64,000 nucleotides of DNA from Agapetus fuscipes (GCA_951799405.1 OX637362.1:7022703-7086702), one strand, 5' to 3'. Shown: positions 10,223-20,533, counted from the first letter of the stretch. The notes: generated by a model not told the origin, from the sequence alone. Program-made: numbers and translations.

Positions 10223-13200
10223 ATGGCCACCAACAATAATTTTAAATCTGTACATTGTGGAAATGCCACCACTAATTTTTATAGAAAGAATCAATGGGTT
10301 TTTGGGACATGGAATGTAAGGAAGATGAATGATTGCAAGGAGAAAGAAATTATGAATGTAATGAAAGAGAAACGAATAAAAGTAATGGGTGTGACAGAAA
10401 CAAAAATGAAAGGGAATGGTGAGAAAGTATTAGCGAATGGTGAATTGTATATTTGGTTAGGTGTGGAAGATGGGAATGAAAGGCAGGGTGTAGGTGTGAT
10501 TGTGAGTGAGTGTGTGAAGGGATGCATAGCGGGTTACCGAAGAATTTCTCCCAGGATTTTGGTTGTTAAATTAAAAATTAACAGTTTGAAACTTTTCTTG
10601 GTGACCTGTTATGCTCCTGTTGATTCAGAGTGTATGGAGGTGAGAATGAGTTTTTGGAATGAGCTGAATGCGGTTGTGCATGAAAGGAAGAAGAATGAAA
10701 ACATTGTAATTTTAGGTGATATGAATGGATGGATAGGTGCGCAGAGGGATGAATGTTTGAAAATTATTGGTCCTGGTGGGAGAGGTGTAGTCAATGATAA
10801 TGGGCGACATCTGATTGCTTTGTGTGCGGAGCACAGTCTTTTTGCATCGAATACTTGGTTTCGGCATAAGGATGTGCATCTGTACACGAGGCAGATTGTG
10901 GGAAGTCGCACAATCATTGACTACATCTGTGTGGATGAAAGACTGAGAGGAGCCGTAAGAGATAGCCGTGTCTACCGCGGGCCTGAAATAGGCAGTGATC
11001 ACTATCTCTTATGTGCTAAAATAATGCTTGGTGAAGTAAGAAAGAAGAAACGCAAGAAGCAAGTAAGAATGACTAGAATAAAAGTAGAAAGGCTGAATGA
11101 AGAAAATGTGAAAGAGAAGTATGTATCAGAGCTCCACAAAATTTTAAGTGTAAATGAACTTGAGAAGAATGTGTGTGGAAAAGATATTGAAAGCATGTGG
11201 AAAGATCTGAAGGAAGGAATGATTGAATGTGCTAAAAAAGTATGTGGGGTAACGAAAGGTGGAAAATTGAAAGGAGATGCCTGGTGGAATGATAGAGTGA
11301 AAGAAGCTGTGAAAGTTAAGAAAAAGTGTTATGAAAATTGGCTGAATGATAGAAATGATAGAAAGCTAGAAGACGAATATAAGATAGCTAAGAAAATGGC
11401 AAAGACTTTAATTTATGAAAGCAAGATGAATGAACAAAGAAAGATTGATGAAAGGATTAACAAAAGTTTCACCGACAGTAAGAAGGAATTTTGGAGGTGG
11501 ATCAATGCGGATAGAAATAAATCTTCTGCATTGACCACTCCGGGAGTCAAAAGTGCTGCCGGTGAGATGGTATGGGAGAATGAAGAAGTATGCAAGAGAT
11601 GGAAGAACTATTTTCAAGAAATTTTTGGCCAGGGTGAAAGAAGAATTTATGAACAGACAGATGAAGAGAATGAATTGAAAATTTTGAAAGAAGAAATGAA
11701 AGTGTCTATTTCACGTCTGAAGAATGGTAAGTCTGCTGGGTTTGATGGTATAAATGGTGAAATGTTGAAAGCAGGAGGTGAATGTGTGATAGATTGGATG
11801 TTTGAATTATGTAAGCTTTGTGTGAATGCAGGAGTAGTACCGATGGATTGGAGGAAGGCAGTCATTGTTCCCATTTACAAAGGTAAAGGGGACAAAAAAG
11901 ACTGTCAGAACTTCAGACCAATCAGTCTACTCAGTATACCAGGAAAAGTCTTCTGTAAGGTGATTATAAAAAATGTGATTCTGACTACTAGCAAAAGGGT
12001 TTCCGATATACAGTCCGGCTTTATGGCCGGTAGAGGCTGTGTTGATCAGATTTTCACTCTACGACAACTTGTTGAAAAACAATTGTCGGTGAGGGGGAAA
12101 CTATTCACGGCCTTTGTGGATCTGGAAAAGGCTTTTGACTCAGTGGACAGAGGTACGTTGTGGGATGTTTTGAAAGCATACGGAGTGAATGGAGCTCTAC
12201 TCAATGCGGTGCATGCGAACTATGAGAATAGTATGGCTTGCATTCGTATTGATGGTGAGTATAGTGAATGGTTTGAAGTTTTTAAGGGTGTAAGGCAAGG
12301 ATGTGTGATGAGCCCATGGCTATTTAACATAGTCATGGACAAGTGTGTTCGAGATGCTAGATTTGATGATTGTGGATTAATGATAGGAGAGAGCAAAGTA
12401 AGCGTTCTACTGTATGCGGATGATGCAGTCCTTGTATCTGATTCAGCAGTGGAATTGCAAATGATGCTCTCTAGATTGAACGAAGCTTTGAAAGGTAATA
12501 ATTTGAAGTTGAATGCAAGAAAGACGAAAGTTTTGATTTTTGAAAGAGATGATGAAAATATGAATTATGAATTTAAAATTAATGGAATGAATGTTGATGT
12601 TGTAAATGAGTTTGTATATTTGGGAAGTAAGTTTGAAAAAGATGGAAGAATGGCCGGTGAATTTGAAAGAAGAATAATGAAAGGCATGTGTGTACTGGGT
12701 GCGACCGCTTGCATCGCCAGGAACCAAAATCTCTCAAAAAATGTTAGATTGGCGGTGCACGGTGGTATACTAGTGCCAACCTTGATGTATGGAAGTGAAG
12801 CCTGGACGGTGAGTGAAAGGGAAATTAGTAAAGTCCATACAGTAGAAATGGACTATCTAAGAAGTATGATTGGGAAAAAACGAAGTGACAGGGTGAGGAA
12901 TGATTTTGTAAGAGAAGAATGTGGTGTAAGGGAAAGTGTGAAAGTGAAGATTAAAAGAAGTATGTTAAGATGGTTCGGGCATTTGGAGAGAATGAGTGAT
13001 GAAAGATTGACGAAGAAAGTATATGTTGCTAGAATAGATGGATGTCGTGGTAGAGGAAGACCGAGAAAAGTATGGAAGGATCAAATCTCTGAAATAGCGA
13101 ATGACTGGGATATCCAGAGTCATAATAAAAGGAGGACTTGTATGAAAAAGGTTATGACTCTGGAGGAAATGAAAGAAGTATGCAAGGACAGGAAGAAGTG

Positions 13201-13228
13201 GCGGCTAATCTGCAATGTTGATTTCTAA
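10223..13228 (+). CDS. RTE-clade LINE endonuclease/reverse transcriptase, intact ORF
   Basis: A single 1001-codon frame without stops. The N-terminal ~270 residues form an apurinic-type endonuclease (TWNVRK near residue 29, GDMNGWIG near 164, SDHYLL near 257). The reverse transcriptase follows (GFDGINGEM near 507, AFDSVDR near 638, YADD near 730), then a C-terminal region with RWFGHLERM. The layout and the NTWFRHKDVHLYTR block fit the RTE/BovB clade, which nicks its target and copies its RNA there. The catalytic YADD and endonuclease motifs are present, so the protein may be functional. The ATG at 10223 is the first in frame; the 5'UTR boundary is unclear. The element lies inside the hAT-like transposon and ends in the tail repeat at 13347-13604. 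Confidence 0.92.
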   Translation: MATNNNFKSVHCGNATTNFYRKNQWVFGTWNVRKMNDCKEKEIMNVMKEKRIKVMGVTETKMKGNGEKVLANGELYIWLGVEDGNERQGVGVIVSECVKGCIAGYRRISPRILVVKLKINSLKLFLVTCYAPVDSECMEVRMSFWNELNAVVHERKKNENIVILGDMNGWIGAQRDECLKIIGPGGRGVVNDNGRHLIALCAEHSLFASNTWFRHKDVHLYTRQIVGSRTIIDYICVDERLRGAVRDSRVYRGPEIGSDHYLLCAKIMLGEVRKKKRKKQVRMTRIKVERLNEENVKEKYVSELHKILSVNELEKNVCGKDIESMWKDLKEGMIECAKKVCGVTKGGKLKGDAWWNDRVKEAVKVKKKCYENWLNDRNDRKLEDEYKIAKKMAKTLIYESKMNEQRKIDERINKSFTDSKKEFWRWINADRNKSSALTTPGVKSAAGEMVWENEEVCKRWKNYFQEIFGQGERRIYEQTDEENELKILKEEMKVSISRLKNGKSAGFDGINGEMLKAGGECVIDWMFELCKLCVNAGVVPMDWRKAVIVPIYKGKGDKKDCQNFRPISLLSIPGKVFCKVIIKNVILTTSKRVSDIQSGFMAGRGCVDQIFTLRQLVEKQLSVRGKLFTAFVDLEKAFDSVDRGTLWDVLKAYGVNGALLNAVHANYENSMACIRIDGEYSEWFEVFKGVRQGCVMSPWLFNIVMDKCVRDARFDDCGLMIGESKVSVLLYADDAVLVSDSAVELQMMLSRLNEALKGNNLKLNARKTKVLIFERDDENMNYEFKINGMNVDVVNEFVYLGSKFEKDGRMAGEFERRIMKGMCVLGATACIARNQNLSKNVRLAVHGGILVPTLMYGSEAWTVSEREISKVHTVEMDYLRSMIGKKRSDRVRNDFVREECGVRESVKVKIKRSMLRWFGHLERMSDERLTKKVYVARIDGCRGRGRPRKVWKDQISEIANDWDIQSHNKRRTCMKKVMTLEEMKEVCKDRKKWRLICNVDF

Positions 13229-13346
13229 TGTTGGTGTATTCATTTGCTACATTTTTTGCATAGGAAATTTTTGACTTTTTTTGTATAGATTTCTTTGTAA
13301 GGTTTTGTTCTTTTTTATATTTAAATGTAATTTATTATTCATTCAT

Positions 13347-13604
13347 ATTCCTTGACTTATAGGTTGGTATGAGGCTGACCACCCATACTGTAAAAAATGG
13401 TTCACTTTGCCAATGTCACCCCTGTTTCAGGGAAGGTCGGCAAAAGTTGTGGGGCTTATGTTCATTTGAGGTTTGGATTTTATTTGTAAGTACACATTCA
13501 GCATTTGTAAGCGCGAACTACACTTGTTGGTTTGTGGGCATACATCTGAGAGCTTTAAATGAATATATCCTTGCAACTTAGATTATAGATTATAGATTAT
13601 ATCT
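13347..13604 (+). repeat. RTE-tail repeat, 3' end of the intact RTE
   Basis: After the stop and about 120 bp of AT-rich 3'UTR the sequence enters the unit seen alone throughout the window (TTCCTTGACTTATAGG...), ending in repeated TTAGATTATAGA. This copy identifies the dispersed unit as the RTE 3' terminus, the part normally recognised by the element's reverse transcriptase. Confidence 0.85.
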
Positions 13605-13791
13605 AGAAGAAGTGAATTTCTCTCATTTTGAAAAACTTTGCGGCCTCGTCGGCACGGGTTAGAATCATCGTATAAATATGAAATTTCGTATCTGAATAGG
13701 TTAGGGTAATTGTAAAAAAGTTAGGGGGTATGCGTTTTCAAAATCGAAAAAAAAAATTTTTTGGCCATATAAGGGACACTCTAATATACAT

Positions 13792-14520
13792 ATACGCGAG
13801 TATGGAGATATGTATATTAAATCGCCACTTATAAGGTAAAACTGAATCACTGATTTGGAAAATCGTGGATAAATCATTTTATTGGGTGTAACTTCTCATA
13901 GGAAATGCTCATGAAAAACTTCTAAACCACAGGATTTTTACACTTTAGTAGTGTTAATTCTCGTAGTAAATAGGAAAAAAGGTGTATTTATATGAGAAAT
14001 TCATGTTAGCAAAATATACCACTTATTAAGTTTTACCTTTTAGGTATCGAAATATAAATATTTAAAATATCTTCGAAATCTTTTCCAACAAGATGTTAAT
14101 TTGCTTGAACAGCTATTGTATATTCAAATGTAAAGAGTGAACAAATTTTTAACTTAAACAAAAATAAATCAGGTAGGAGTAATCCAGTATTTTCATCACC
14201 GCAATTAGAATTTAACTACTATCCTGATCTGAACAGCCTCTACAGTTAAGCAGTGTGTTGTTGTTTAAGCCAATAAAGTTATTTATATGCAACTGTTTTT
14301 GCCAAATATACCGTGTTCAGACGATGAAAGTCCCAATTACTTATAAAGTTCAGTTTAATCCACAAGCCTGTACTGTGTTTCGCTTCGAGGAAAAACTTTT
14401 AAAAGTTTTCTCTTAAAATGACACGAAATACTTGAGATTTCCACGAAATGTAAATCAGCAAGAAGCTTTTGTTTTCTGAAATTAATTTAACATTTTACTT
14501 ATTCATGAGGAGTACTCGTA
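13792..14520. other. No gene recognised
   Basis: AT-rich sequence right of the hAT-like element. No repeat copy or domain recognised. Confidence 0.4.
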
Positions 14521-14524
14521 CATG

Positions 14525-15003
14525 TTGCAAAAAGAGATGGTTGTCATGGCAGAGAAAGATTGAGAAAGGTGTGGATGAACCAAAGTCCTGAAATAGCGAA
14601 TGAATGGAATATCCAGAGTCATAATGAAAGGAGAGCTTACATGATAAAAAAAATGACTTGAAGATGAAATGAAAGAAGTATGAAATTTTGACGGCTCACA
14701 AATCCTTAGTTTATTTAAGTTGTATTTCATAGATTTATTTCATTAATTTGCTTGTTTAACATAGTTTAAGTAAATTATTATTTTTATATCTTGGACTTAG
14801 GGAGTTGGTTTGAGGCTGACTGCTCATGTTGTAAAAAATATTTTGCTTTAGCACTCGTAACTCCTGTTTCAAGGAAAGTTGCCGATTTTCAGGGCTCGTG
14901 CTCATTTAAGGTTCTGTAATCGCGAACTTACACGTGTGTATTTGTGAACATTCATTCAACTCAAATGTTAAGTAATTATTTGTCATTGCTTAGATTACTG
15001 TTT
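14525..15003 (+). mobile_element. 5'-truncated RTE copy
   Basis: 14525-14700 matches the last ~60 codons of the RTE (AIANEWNIQSHNERRAY-like reading) with stops. It continues through the 3'UTR into a diverged tail repeat (14793-15003). Confidence 0.75.
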
Positions 15004-15044
15004 GAAAATACTGTCTTTTTTATTTCGACTTGTAGACGCAACTA

Positions 15045-15297
15045 TAATCTATAATCTAAGTAACCAATATATTATGTTAACACTTAAGATTCATGTTAAG
15101 TGCATGACAACAAACAGACATGATCAAGTTCGCGCTTACAAATGCTGCATGTGTACTTACAAATCAAAATCCAAACCTTAAATTAACATGATTAATTAAC
15201 TTTGCCAACCTTCCCTGAAACAGTGGTAACATTGGCAAAGTGAACCATATTTTACAGTATGGGTGATAAGCCTCATACCAACCTATAAATCTAGGAA
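15045..15297 (-). repeat. RTE-tail repeat
   Basis: Runs from AATCTATAATCTAAG to CCTATAAATCTAGGAAT, in opposite orientation to the preceding copy, so the two form an imperfect inverted pair. Confidence 0.75.
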
Positions 15298-15616
15298 TGC
15301 CAACCAAATATATTCAAATGTTTTCGACAAATTCAAGTTTAATTGCAAATTTCACCATCAAATTCAGGTCAAATATCAGAAATTCAAAATTATATGAACG
15401 CAATCCTGAAAGCGACCTCAAATTATTTCATACTGATACTATGTATGTGGTATGCTATATGACGTCATAAGCTACATATGTTCATAGCCTCCAGCCGATC
15501 AGTACCTAATGTACAAGAATTAACGTGCAAACTCAGTCACAGAGTTTTCCAAAATTGGATGAAAAATTAAACGTCCACTAGAGCTGATGAATGCAGAATA
15601 ACGCAAAAAAAAAAAA

Positions 15617-15942
15617 AAACGCAACTAAGCTACACATATAGTGTAACTTCTTGCCGCGTTATCCCCGAAGGGGTCGCATGTGGCGAGTTGAACCTATTTA
15701 TTTTTACAGGTAAGGGGGCCGGCCTTACGCCAACCACTTCAATTGAAGTGGTGTTTTCCCAGCTCCCGAGAGAGCTGGTACTCATTTCTTGTGAAGGCTG
15801 AGTAAACCTTGCCGGCATTATTATTTTGGGGTTTGAAATAAACACGGAAACGGGAAATCATTTCTGACACCCTCGCGATCGGTGGGATTCGAACCCGAGC
15901 TCACGGCATGACCCGAGCTCTACCAACTGAGCTATCGACCGG
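15617..15942 (-). repeat. SINE-B, full length
   Basis: The minus strand reads from the CCGGTCGATAGCTCAGTTGG head to the GCTTAGTTGCGTT tail, which ends in an A-rich run (read as T here). Confidence 0.8.
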
Positions 15943-16006
15943 CAGAATGATGCCGAAAATACAAAATACCTATGCAACGTCACTCATAGCTTTTTCCCGA
16001 TAATCA

Positions 16007-16250
16007 TTCCTTGACTTATAAGTTGGTATGAGGCTGACCACCCATACTGTAAAATATGGTTCACTTTGCCAATGTCATGTTGTTATAAGTTAATGAGTGT
16101 TGTTATGCTCATTTGAGATTTGGGTTGTTATGTTTTAAGCCCACATATGTAAACACATTATGTAAACGCGAACTTATACGTGTCTGCTTTTGAGAATACA
16201 TGTAATATGAATCTTTAATGTCATAAATCTTTGAACTTAGATTATAGATT
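16007..16250 (+). repeat. RTE-tail repeat
   Basis: Starts TTCCTTGACTTATAAG; a short internal deletion replaces the GGGAAGGTCGGC block; ends CTTAGATTATAGATT. Confidence 0.75.
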
Positions 16251-16254
16251 CAAG

Positions 16255-16900
16255 AGTTGTTTTTATATAGTGTGTTTTCTTGAATTGAAATATTTAATAA
16301 CGGCTGTTTTCGCCCGAACCAAAACGAAGAGACATTTAATATACCTATTGGTGAACGAAATGACTGAGTTTGAAAAATAGGTTTTATACTTGGGCTTCAC
16401 CTCGTCCCTCCAGTGCTTGTTTGGCTTATCTAATATTTGATTCAAATACGACATTTAATGTAATTGTTTTAAGAATCACATTCTAGCCAATCTCAGCTTG
16501 GAGAAAAACGTAAAACACGATAATGTGGGAGTGGTTTTAAATATTTTAGAAATCAATTTCCAGTTTTGATAAGACACATTGGTCGAGTACGCATACAGAC
16601 ATTGCTCATGTGAAATTATCTCTGATGGACGTAAGACAAACAAGCACTTAGGGGGCGACCTCTCCCCCCTTGGTGTGGTTAGAGCGTTTTGCCTATATAG
16701 GCTAATGGTCCCTTGTGTGCACCAAACACGACCTCTCCTAATAACGGGGAATCATCTGCATACTGCTCCATAGTCTGGGTATACAGTTTAATATGGAACT
16801 AATCTGTAACATTGGAGTCTGGAGATTCACCTGGGGCTAAATACGCTCGATAATTAATTGCAAACTTAGTTTATCTTATATATCCGATTAAAATAAATAA
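16255..16900. other. No gene recognised
   Basis: Contains a somewhat GC-richer patch near 16640-16790 without a recognisable domain or repeat match. Confidence 0.35.
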
Positions 16901-16905
16901 ATTAG

Positions 16906-17085
16906 GCTGATTTATTTGGTGAGCGCTGTTTTTGTGTGTATCCACCTCAAGAGCCCTCTGCGAGCTTGGTCGTCGCTGAAGAAACTGAATCTGCTTGAGA
17001 ATTGGCGCTTTCTACAGCGACGACCAAGATCGCAGAGGGCTCTTGAGGTGTGATACACACAAAAACAGCGCTCTACATATATATC
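16906..17085. repeat. Head-to-head pair of SINE-C 3' ends
   Basis: A minus-strand SINE-C 3' end (TTTATTTGGTGAGCGCTG...) meets a plus-strand 3' end (...AAAACAGCGCTC) near 16985. The two arms of about 80 bp are inverted copies and could fold into a hairpin. Confidence 0.75.
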
Positions 17086-17154
17086 ATTCAAATATTTAAA
17101 AACGCCACTAGTTTTTTGTTGTTGTCTGACTGGTATCTGATACTTTCCAGGTAG

Positions 17155-17440
17155 ACCGGTCCGTGGTCTAGTGGTTAACACTTCTGACCCGTAAATGGAA
17201 GGTTGTGGGTTCGAATTACGGCGGAGCACAAAAAATATACCATTTATATTTTCAAATACGCTCCTCGCTGGGTGAAAAAGTCATATACCTTTACCAAAAA
17301 CCGGTCACTAAAGGTCCTTCCAGCCTTACAGCAACTGGGTCTGCTTGAAAATCGGCGCTTTCTACGGCGACGACCAAACTCGCAGAGGGCTCTTGAGGTG
17401 TGATACACAGAAAGACAGCGCTCACCAAATAAATCATCCA
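17155..17440 (+). repeat. SINE-C, full length
   Basis: The best-preserved SINE-C head here: box A TGGTCTAGTGGTTAACAC and box B GGGTTCGAATT at tRNA-like spacing, a complete body and the AAATAAATCATCCAA end. It lies 72 bp upstream of the exon at 17513. Confidence 0.8.
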
Positions 17441-17512
17441 AATATTAATGTAAAGAATTAACGTTACTTTATCATGTGCCCGTGATCAATCACCGTTACT
17501 CTATGCTTGCAG

Positions 17513-17675
17513 ACGTCCAGCGGCCCAAGCGGAGGGGCCGTCCCCACCACCCCCACCACCATCATCATCATCACGAAGAGATAGAGGAGAGCGGGGAGCG
17601 GAGCAGACAGTCGCCTGCACGATGCTGGCACGAGACAGAGTCCAGGCTCATCTCGCCTCCCGGGGACATGTGCGG
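17513..17675 (+). CDS. Membrane protein gene, long form, internal exon a (poly-His)
   Basis: The acceptor CTATGCTTGCAG ends at 17512 and the donor GTAAAT starts at 17676. Phase is 1 on entry and 2 on exit. The frame encodes about 54 residues: a basic RPKRRGRP, then HHPHHHHHHH, then an acidic and polar stretch ending SRLISPPGDMC. The region is GC-rich against AT-rich flanks. The split codon (GG plus G) joins exactly with the next exon. It is probably cytoplasmic, being N-terminal to the membrane segment in exon c. Upstream exons, including the start codon, were not found. No family recognised; the phase match through four exons is the main support. Confidence 0.65.
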
Positions 17676-17873
17676 GTAAATAAAACAACTCTCATCTCAC
17701 CTGCAATCAGGGACGTGCATAGCATTCCCGCAATGGGTAGGCAACAATATGAGATTTTTACAATTTTCAGAAAGAACATATCGCCATCTTAAAGTTCAAT
17801 GATTTGAGAAATCGTGGATTAAACTTTTTATTGGGTGTAACTTTTCATAGTAAGTGAACTAAATATCAGGCAG

Positions 17874-18221
17874 TAAAAACGCAACTAAGACACATAAACG
17901 GTGTAACTTTTTGCCACGTTATCCCCTAAAGCTTTCGCATGTGGCGAGTGGAACCTATTTAAAAAAAAAATAGATTTGTGAAGAGGAATGCAGTTCACCA
18001 ACCTGTTATGCCTGGCCAGAAACAGGTATTAATATCATCAAATAATAATTAATTATTGTTTATTTTAATTAATTATTAATTAATAATTACCCAAAAACAT
18101 ATGTTGAACAAGGGTCAAAGTTATGGTCAAATGACCCAAGCGGGGAACACGCTAAAAAGATCATCCCACTTGGCCACAATTTTTTTTATAGATAAAGGTG
18201 CCGGCCTTACGCCAACCACTT
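17874..18221 (-). repeat. SINE-B fragment split by family D
   Basis: 17874-17960 and 18195-18221 are consecutive parts of one minus-strand SINE-B. The family D repeat (17962-18190) sits between them, and a plus-strand SINE-B follows directly. Confidence 0.6.
17962..18190 (+). repeat. Dispersed repeat family D, copy 2
   Basis: Carries AATAGATTTGTGAAGAGG, TTCACCAACCTGTTATGCC and TTGAACAAGGGTCAAAGT in the order of the copies at 842 and 24883, plus an inner AATTAATTATTAATT-rich stretch. Confidence 0.55.
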
Positions 18222-18530
18222 TGGTAGAGTGCTTGCATTCCATGTCGAGAACTCGGGTTTGAATCCTATCTAGAGTGTCAGAAATAATTTCTCATTTCGG
18301 TGCTTATTTCAAAACCAAAAGTGAAATCCCGGCAAGGCTTACTCAGCCTTCCCAAAAATGAGTACCAGCCCCCTCGCGAGCTAGGAAACCCCCATTACAA
18401 CTGAAGTGGTCGGTGTCAGACCGGCCCCTTTAACGCACAAATAAATATGTCTCAAATCGCCACATGCGAGTCCTTTGGGGATAATGCAGGCAAGAAGTTA
18501 CACTATATGTGCAGCTTACTTGTTTTTTTT
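18222..18530 (+). repeat. SINE-B, head truncated
   Basis: Begins inside box A (TGGTAGAGTGCTTGC) directly after an inverted SINE-B fragment. The body is complete to the CTTACTTG end and a T run. Confidence 0.7.
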
Positions 18531-18831
18531 TGTTGCGTCATCATCTCAACCCTCCCTTGTCCACTACTCCCCTTCCCCTCCACAATTTACGTCATAATGT
18601 AATATTTGATGATAATATCCCAACATTCTGATACGGGCTCACTTTTTTGGTGGTCTGACGCAACATGGCGTGTCTGCCCTTTAAAGTAATAACTTAGCCC
18701 CAAATTTCCAATTATCTGTCGACGTTTTCACTGACAAATGACCAAAAAATATATCGATTATACTCAGAAATAGATTCTTGACCACGAGTGTAAAACATTG
18801 AGTATATATGAGTTTATATGTATATTGAGCT

Positions 18832-19335
18832 AGGTACACCGCGCGTTGTTGGCATTTCTTGGACCGGTCCATAGTCCAGTGACAACACTTCGGACTCGTA
18901 AATGGAAGGTTGTGGATTCGAATCCCGGCGGAGCACAAAATGTACCATTTATATTTCCAAATGTGCTCTTCGCTGGGTTGAAAAATTTATAAACCTTTAA
19001 CAAAGACCGGTCATCAAAAGGTCGATCCAGCCTTACAACAACTGGGTCTTGCTTGAGAATTGGCGCTTTGTAGCGACGACGACTTGGACTCTCGGCATGG
19101 AATGCTTGCATTCCATGCCGAGAGCAAGGGTTCGATCCCAAGGTTTACTCAGCCTTCACAAGAAATGAGAACCAGCCCCCCCCGGGAGCTGGGAAACCTC
19201 CATTTCAACTGAAAGTGGTTAGTGTGAGGCTGGCTCCCTTACCCGTAAAAATAAATGGGTCCCGAATCGCCCCATGCGACCTCTTCGGGGATAACGTAGA
19301 CAAGAAGTTACACTACATGTGTAGCTTAGTTGCGT
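18832..19335 (+). repeat. Composite SINE: 5S piece, SINE-C, SINE-B
   Basis: 18832-18854 (GGTACACCGCGCGTTGTTGG) matches the 3' stem of 5S rRNA. SINE-C starts at 18861 and SINE-B sequence resumes at about 19095. At the C-B junction the SINE-B head is replaced by a perfect palindrome (19090-19124: CTCTCGGCATGGAATGC and its complement), so the second promoter lost its box A. This is the only unit here with all three modules. Confidence 0.75.
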
Positions 19336-19559
19336 CACTGGGGTGATCAAGGGGATAAGGCGTTGGCGCTCGAAATTTACGTTATTGACACTAACGCCCG
19401 TTTGAACCTCGCCTGTGTCATGCCCTATCAACAATACACTACAAGACTTGATATCCGGCACCATAGAATAAACCCTAAACAAACGTGAAAGAATTCGTTC
19501 TGTGTGAAATGGCACTGACAAATACAAGCGATATTTTATTATTTGAAACAAAACTATGC

Positions 19560-19781
19560 TCCTTGACTTATAGGTTGGTATGCGGCTGACCACCCATGCT
19601 GTAAAAATCGTTCACTTTGCCAATGTCACCCCTGTTTCAGGGAAGGACGGCAAGAGTTGCAGGGTGTATGTATGCCCATTTGAGACAAGCGCGAATGTGT
19701 ACGTGTCTACTTGTGAGAATGCATATAATGTGAATCCCCAATGTAACATATATTTGCAACTTAGATTAGATTAGATTAGAT
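19560..19781 (+). repeat. RTE-tail repeat
   Basis: Starts TCCTTGACTTATAGGTTGG, lacks part of the middle, and ends in ATTAGATTAGATTAGAT. Confidence 0.8.
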
Positions 19782-20315
19782 GCCGAGTAATAATGCAGAG
19801 TTATTCGGTACTCGCCATAGGGAATGACGATTACTCGGTATCCGTATACTCGCTAAAACCACTACTCGTGGCAACTCTAGAAAAAAGCGATGTAACATGC
19901 GTTTGCAACTTAGATTATGGGCGCAACTTTTTTTATTGCCTCATACATAAAATTCAGAACACATACTGTCATTTATTACCTGTAATGATATATTATTAGG
20001 AAAACGGTACGCTAAGTATAAAACGCTACGATTCGTCCAAAAATATATTGAAGCTGAAACACACGCAAGAGACGCTGCTTTAGATCCCATATTTGTGTTA
20101 AAACGCTATGGTAAACTTTACGCATACAGTTTTATACATACTGTAGAACTGAAGGCAATGAAAAATAGAACCAATAAAAGTTTTTTTCGAGAGCCTGCTT
20201 CCCTATAAATCAAGTCCCTGTACGAGTATAAAGACCGATATCATATTTTAACATCGGTATTTTAAGTATGATTATATTAGTATGTCGATTTTTCTTTTGA
20301 TAGAGCGTATACTGT
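19782..20315. other. No gene recognised
   Basis: AT-rich; contains several ACTCG-rich short repeats near 19785-19880 but no domain. Confidence 0.35.
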
Positions 20316-20316
20316 A

Positions 20317-20533
20317 AACCCATACTGTAAAAAATGGTTCACTTTGCCAATGTCACCCCTGTTTCAGGGAATGTCGGCAAGAGTTGTAGGGCTGATGTTT
20401 ATTTGAGGTTTGGATTTTATTTGTAAGTACACAATCAGCATTTGTAAGCGCGAACTACACGTGTTTGTTTGTGGGCATACATCTGAGAGCTTTGAATGAA
20501 TATATCATTGCAACTTAGATTATAGATTATAGA
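20317..20533 (+). repeat. RTE-tail repeat, 5'-truncated
   Basis: Starts inside the unit at CCCATACTGTAAAAAATGG. Closely resembles the tail of the intact RTE, including TTTGTAAGCGCGAACTACAC, so it is probably young. Confidence 0.8.

Larger units (their letters stand above)
7892..13783 (+). mobile_element. hAT-like DNA transposon with a nested RTE
   Basis: The ends are inverted repeats beginning TAGAGTGTCCCTTAT, flanked by a perfect 8-bp duplication ATATACAT (7884-7891 and 13784-13791). Inverted similarity continues inward: AACCCGTGCCGAC at 8004-8016 matches GTCGGCACGGGTT at 13648-13660. An 8-bp duplication and a terminus fitting YARNG are hallmarks of the hAT superfamily; P elements also make 8-bp duplications. 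The interior holds a decayed transposase (8220-9900) and an RTE retrotransposon (to 13604). Without the RTE the element would be about 2.5 kb. Confidence 0.8.

Noticed and set aside
17155..17228. A functional tRNA gene in the SINE-C head
   Set aside because: Boxes A and B are present but the stems do not pair as a proper cloverleaf and a SINE body with a family of copies follows.
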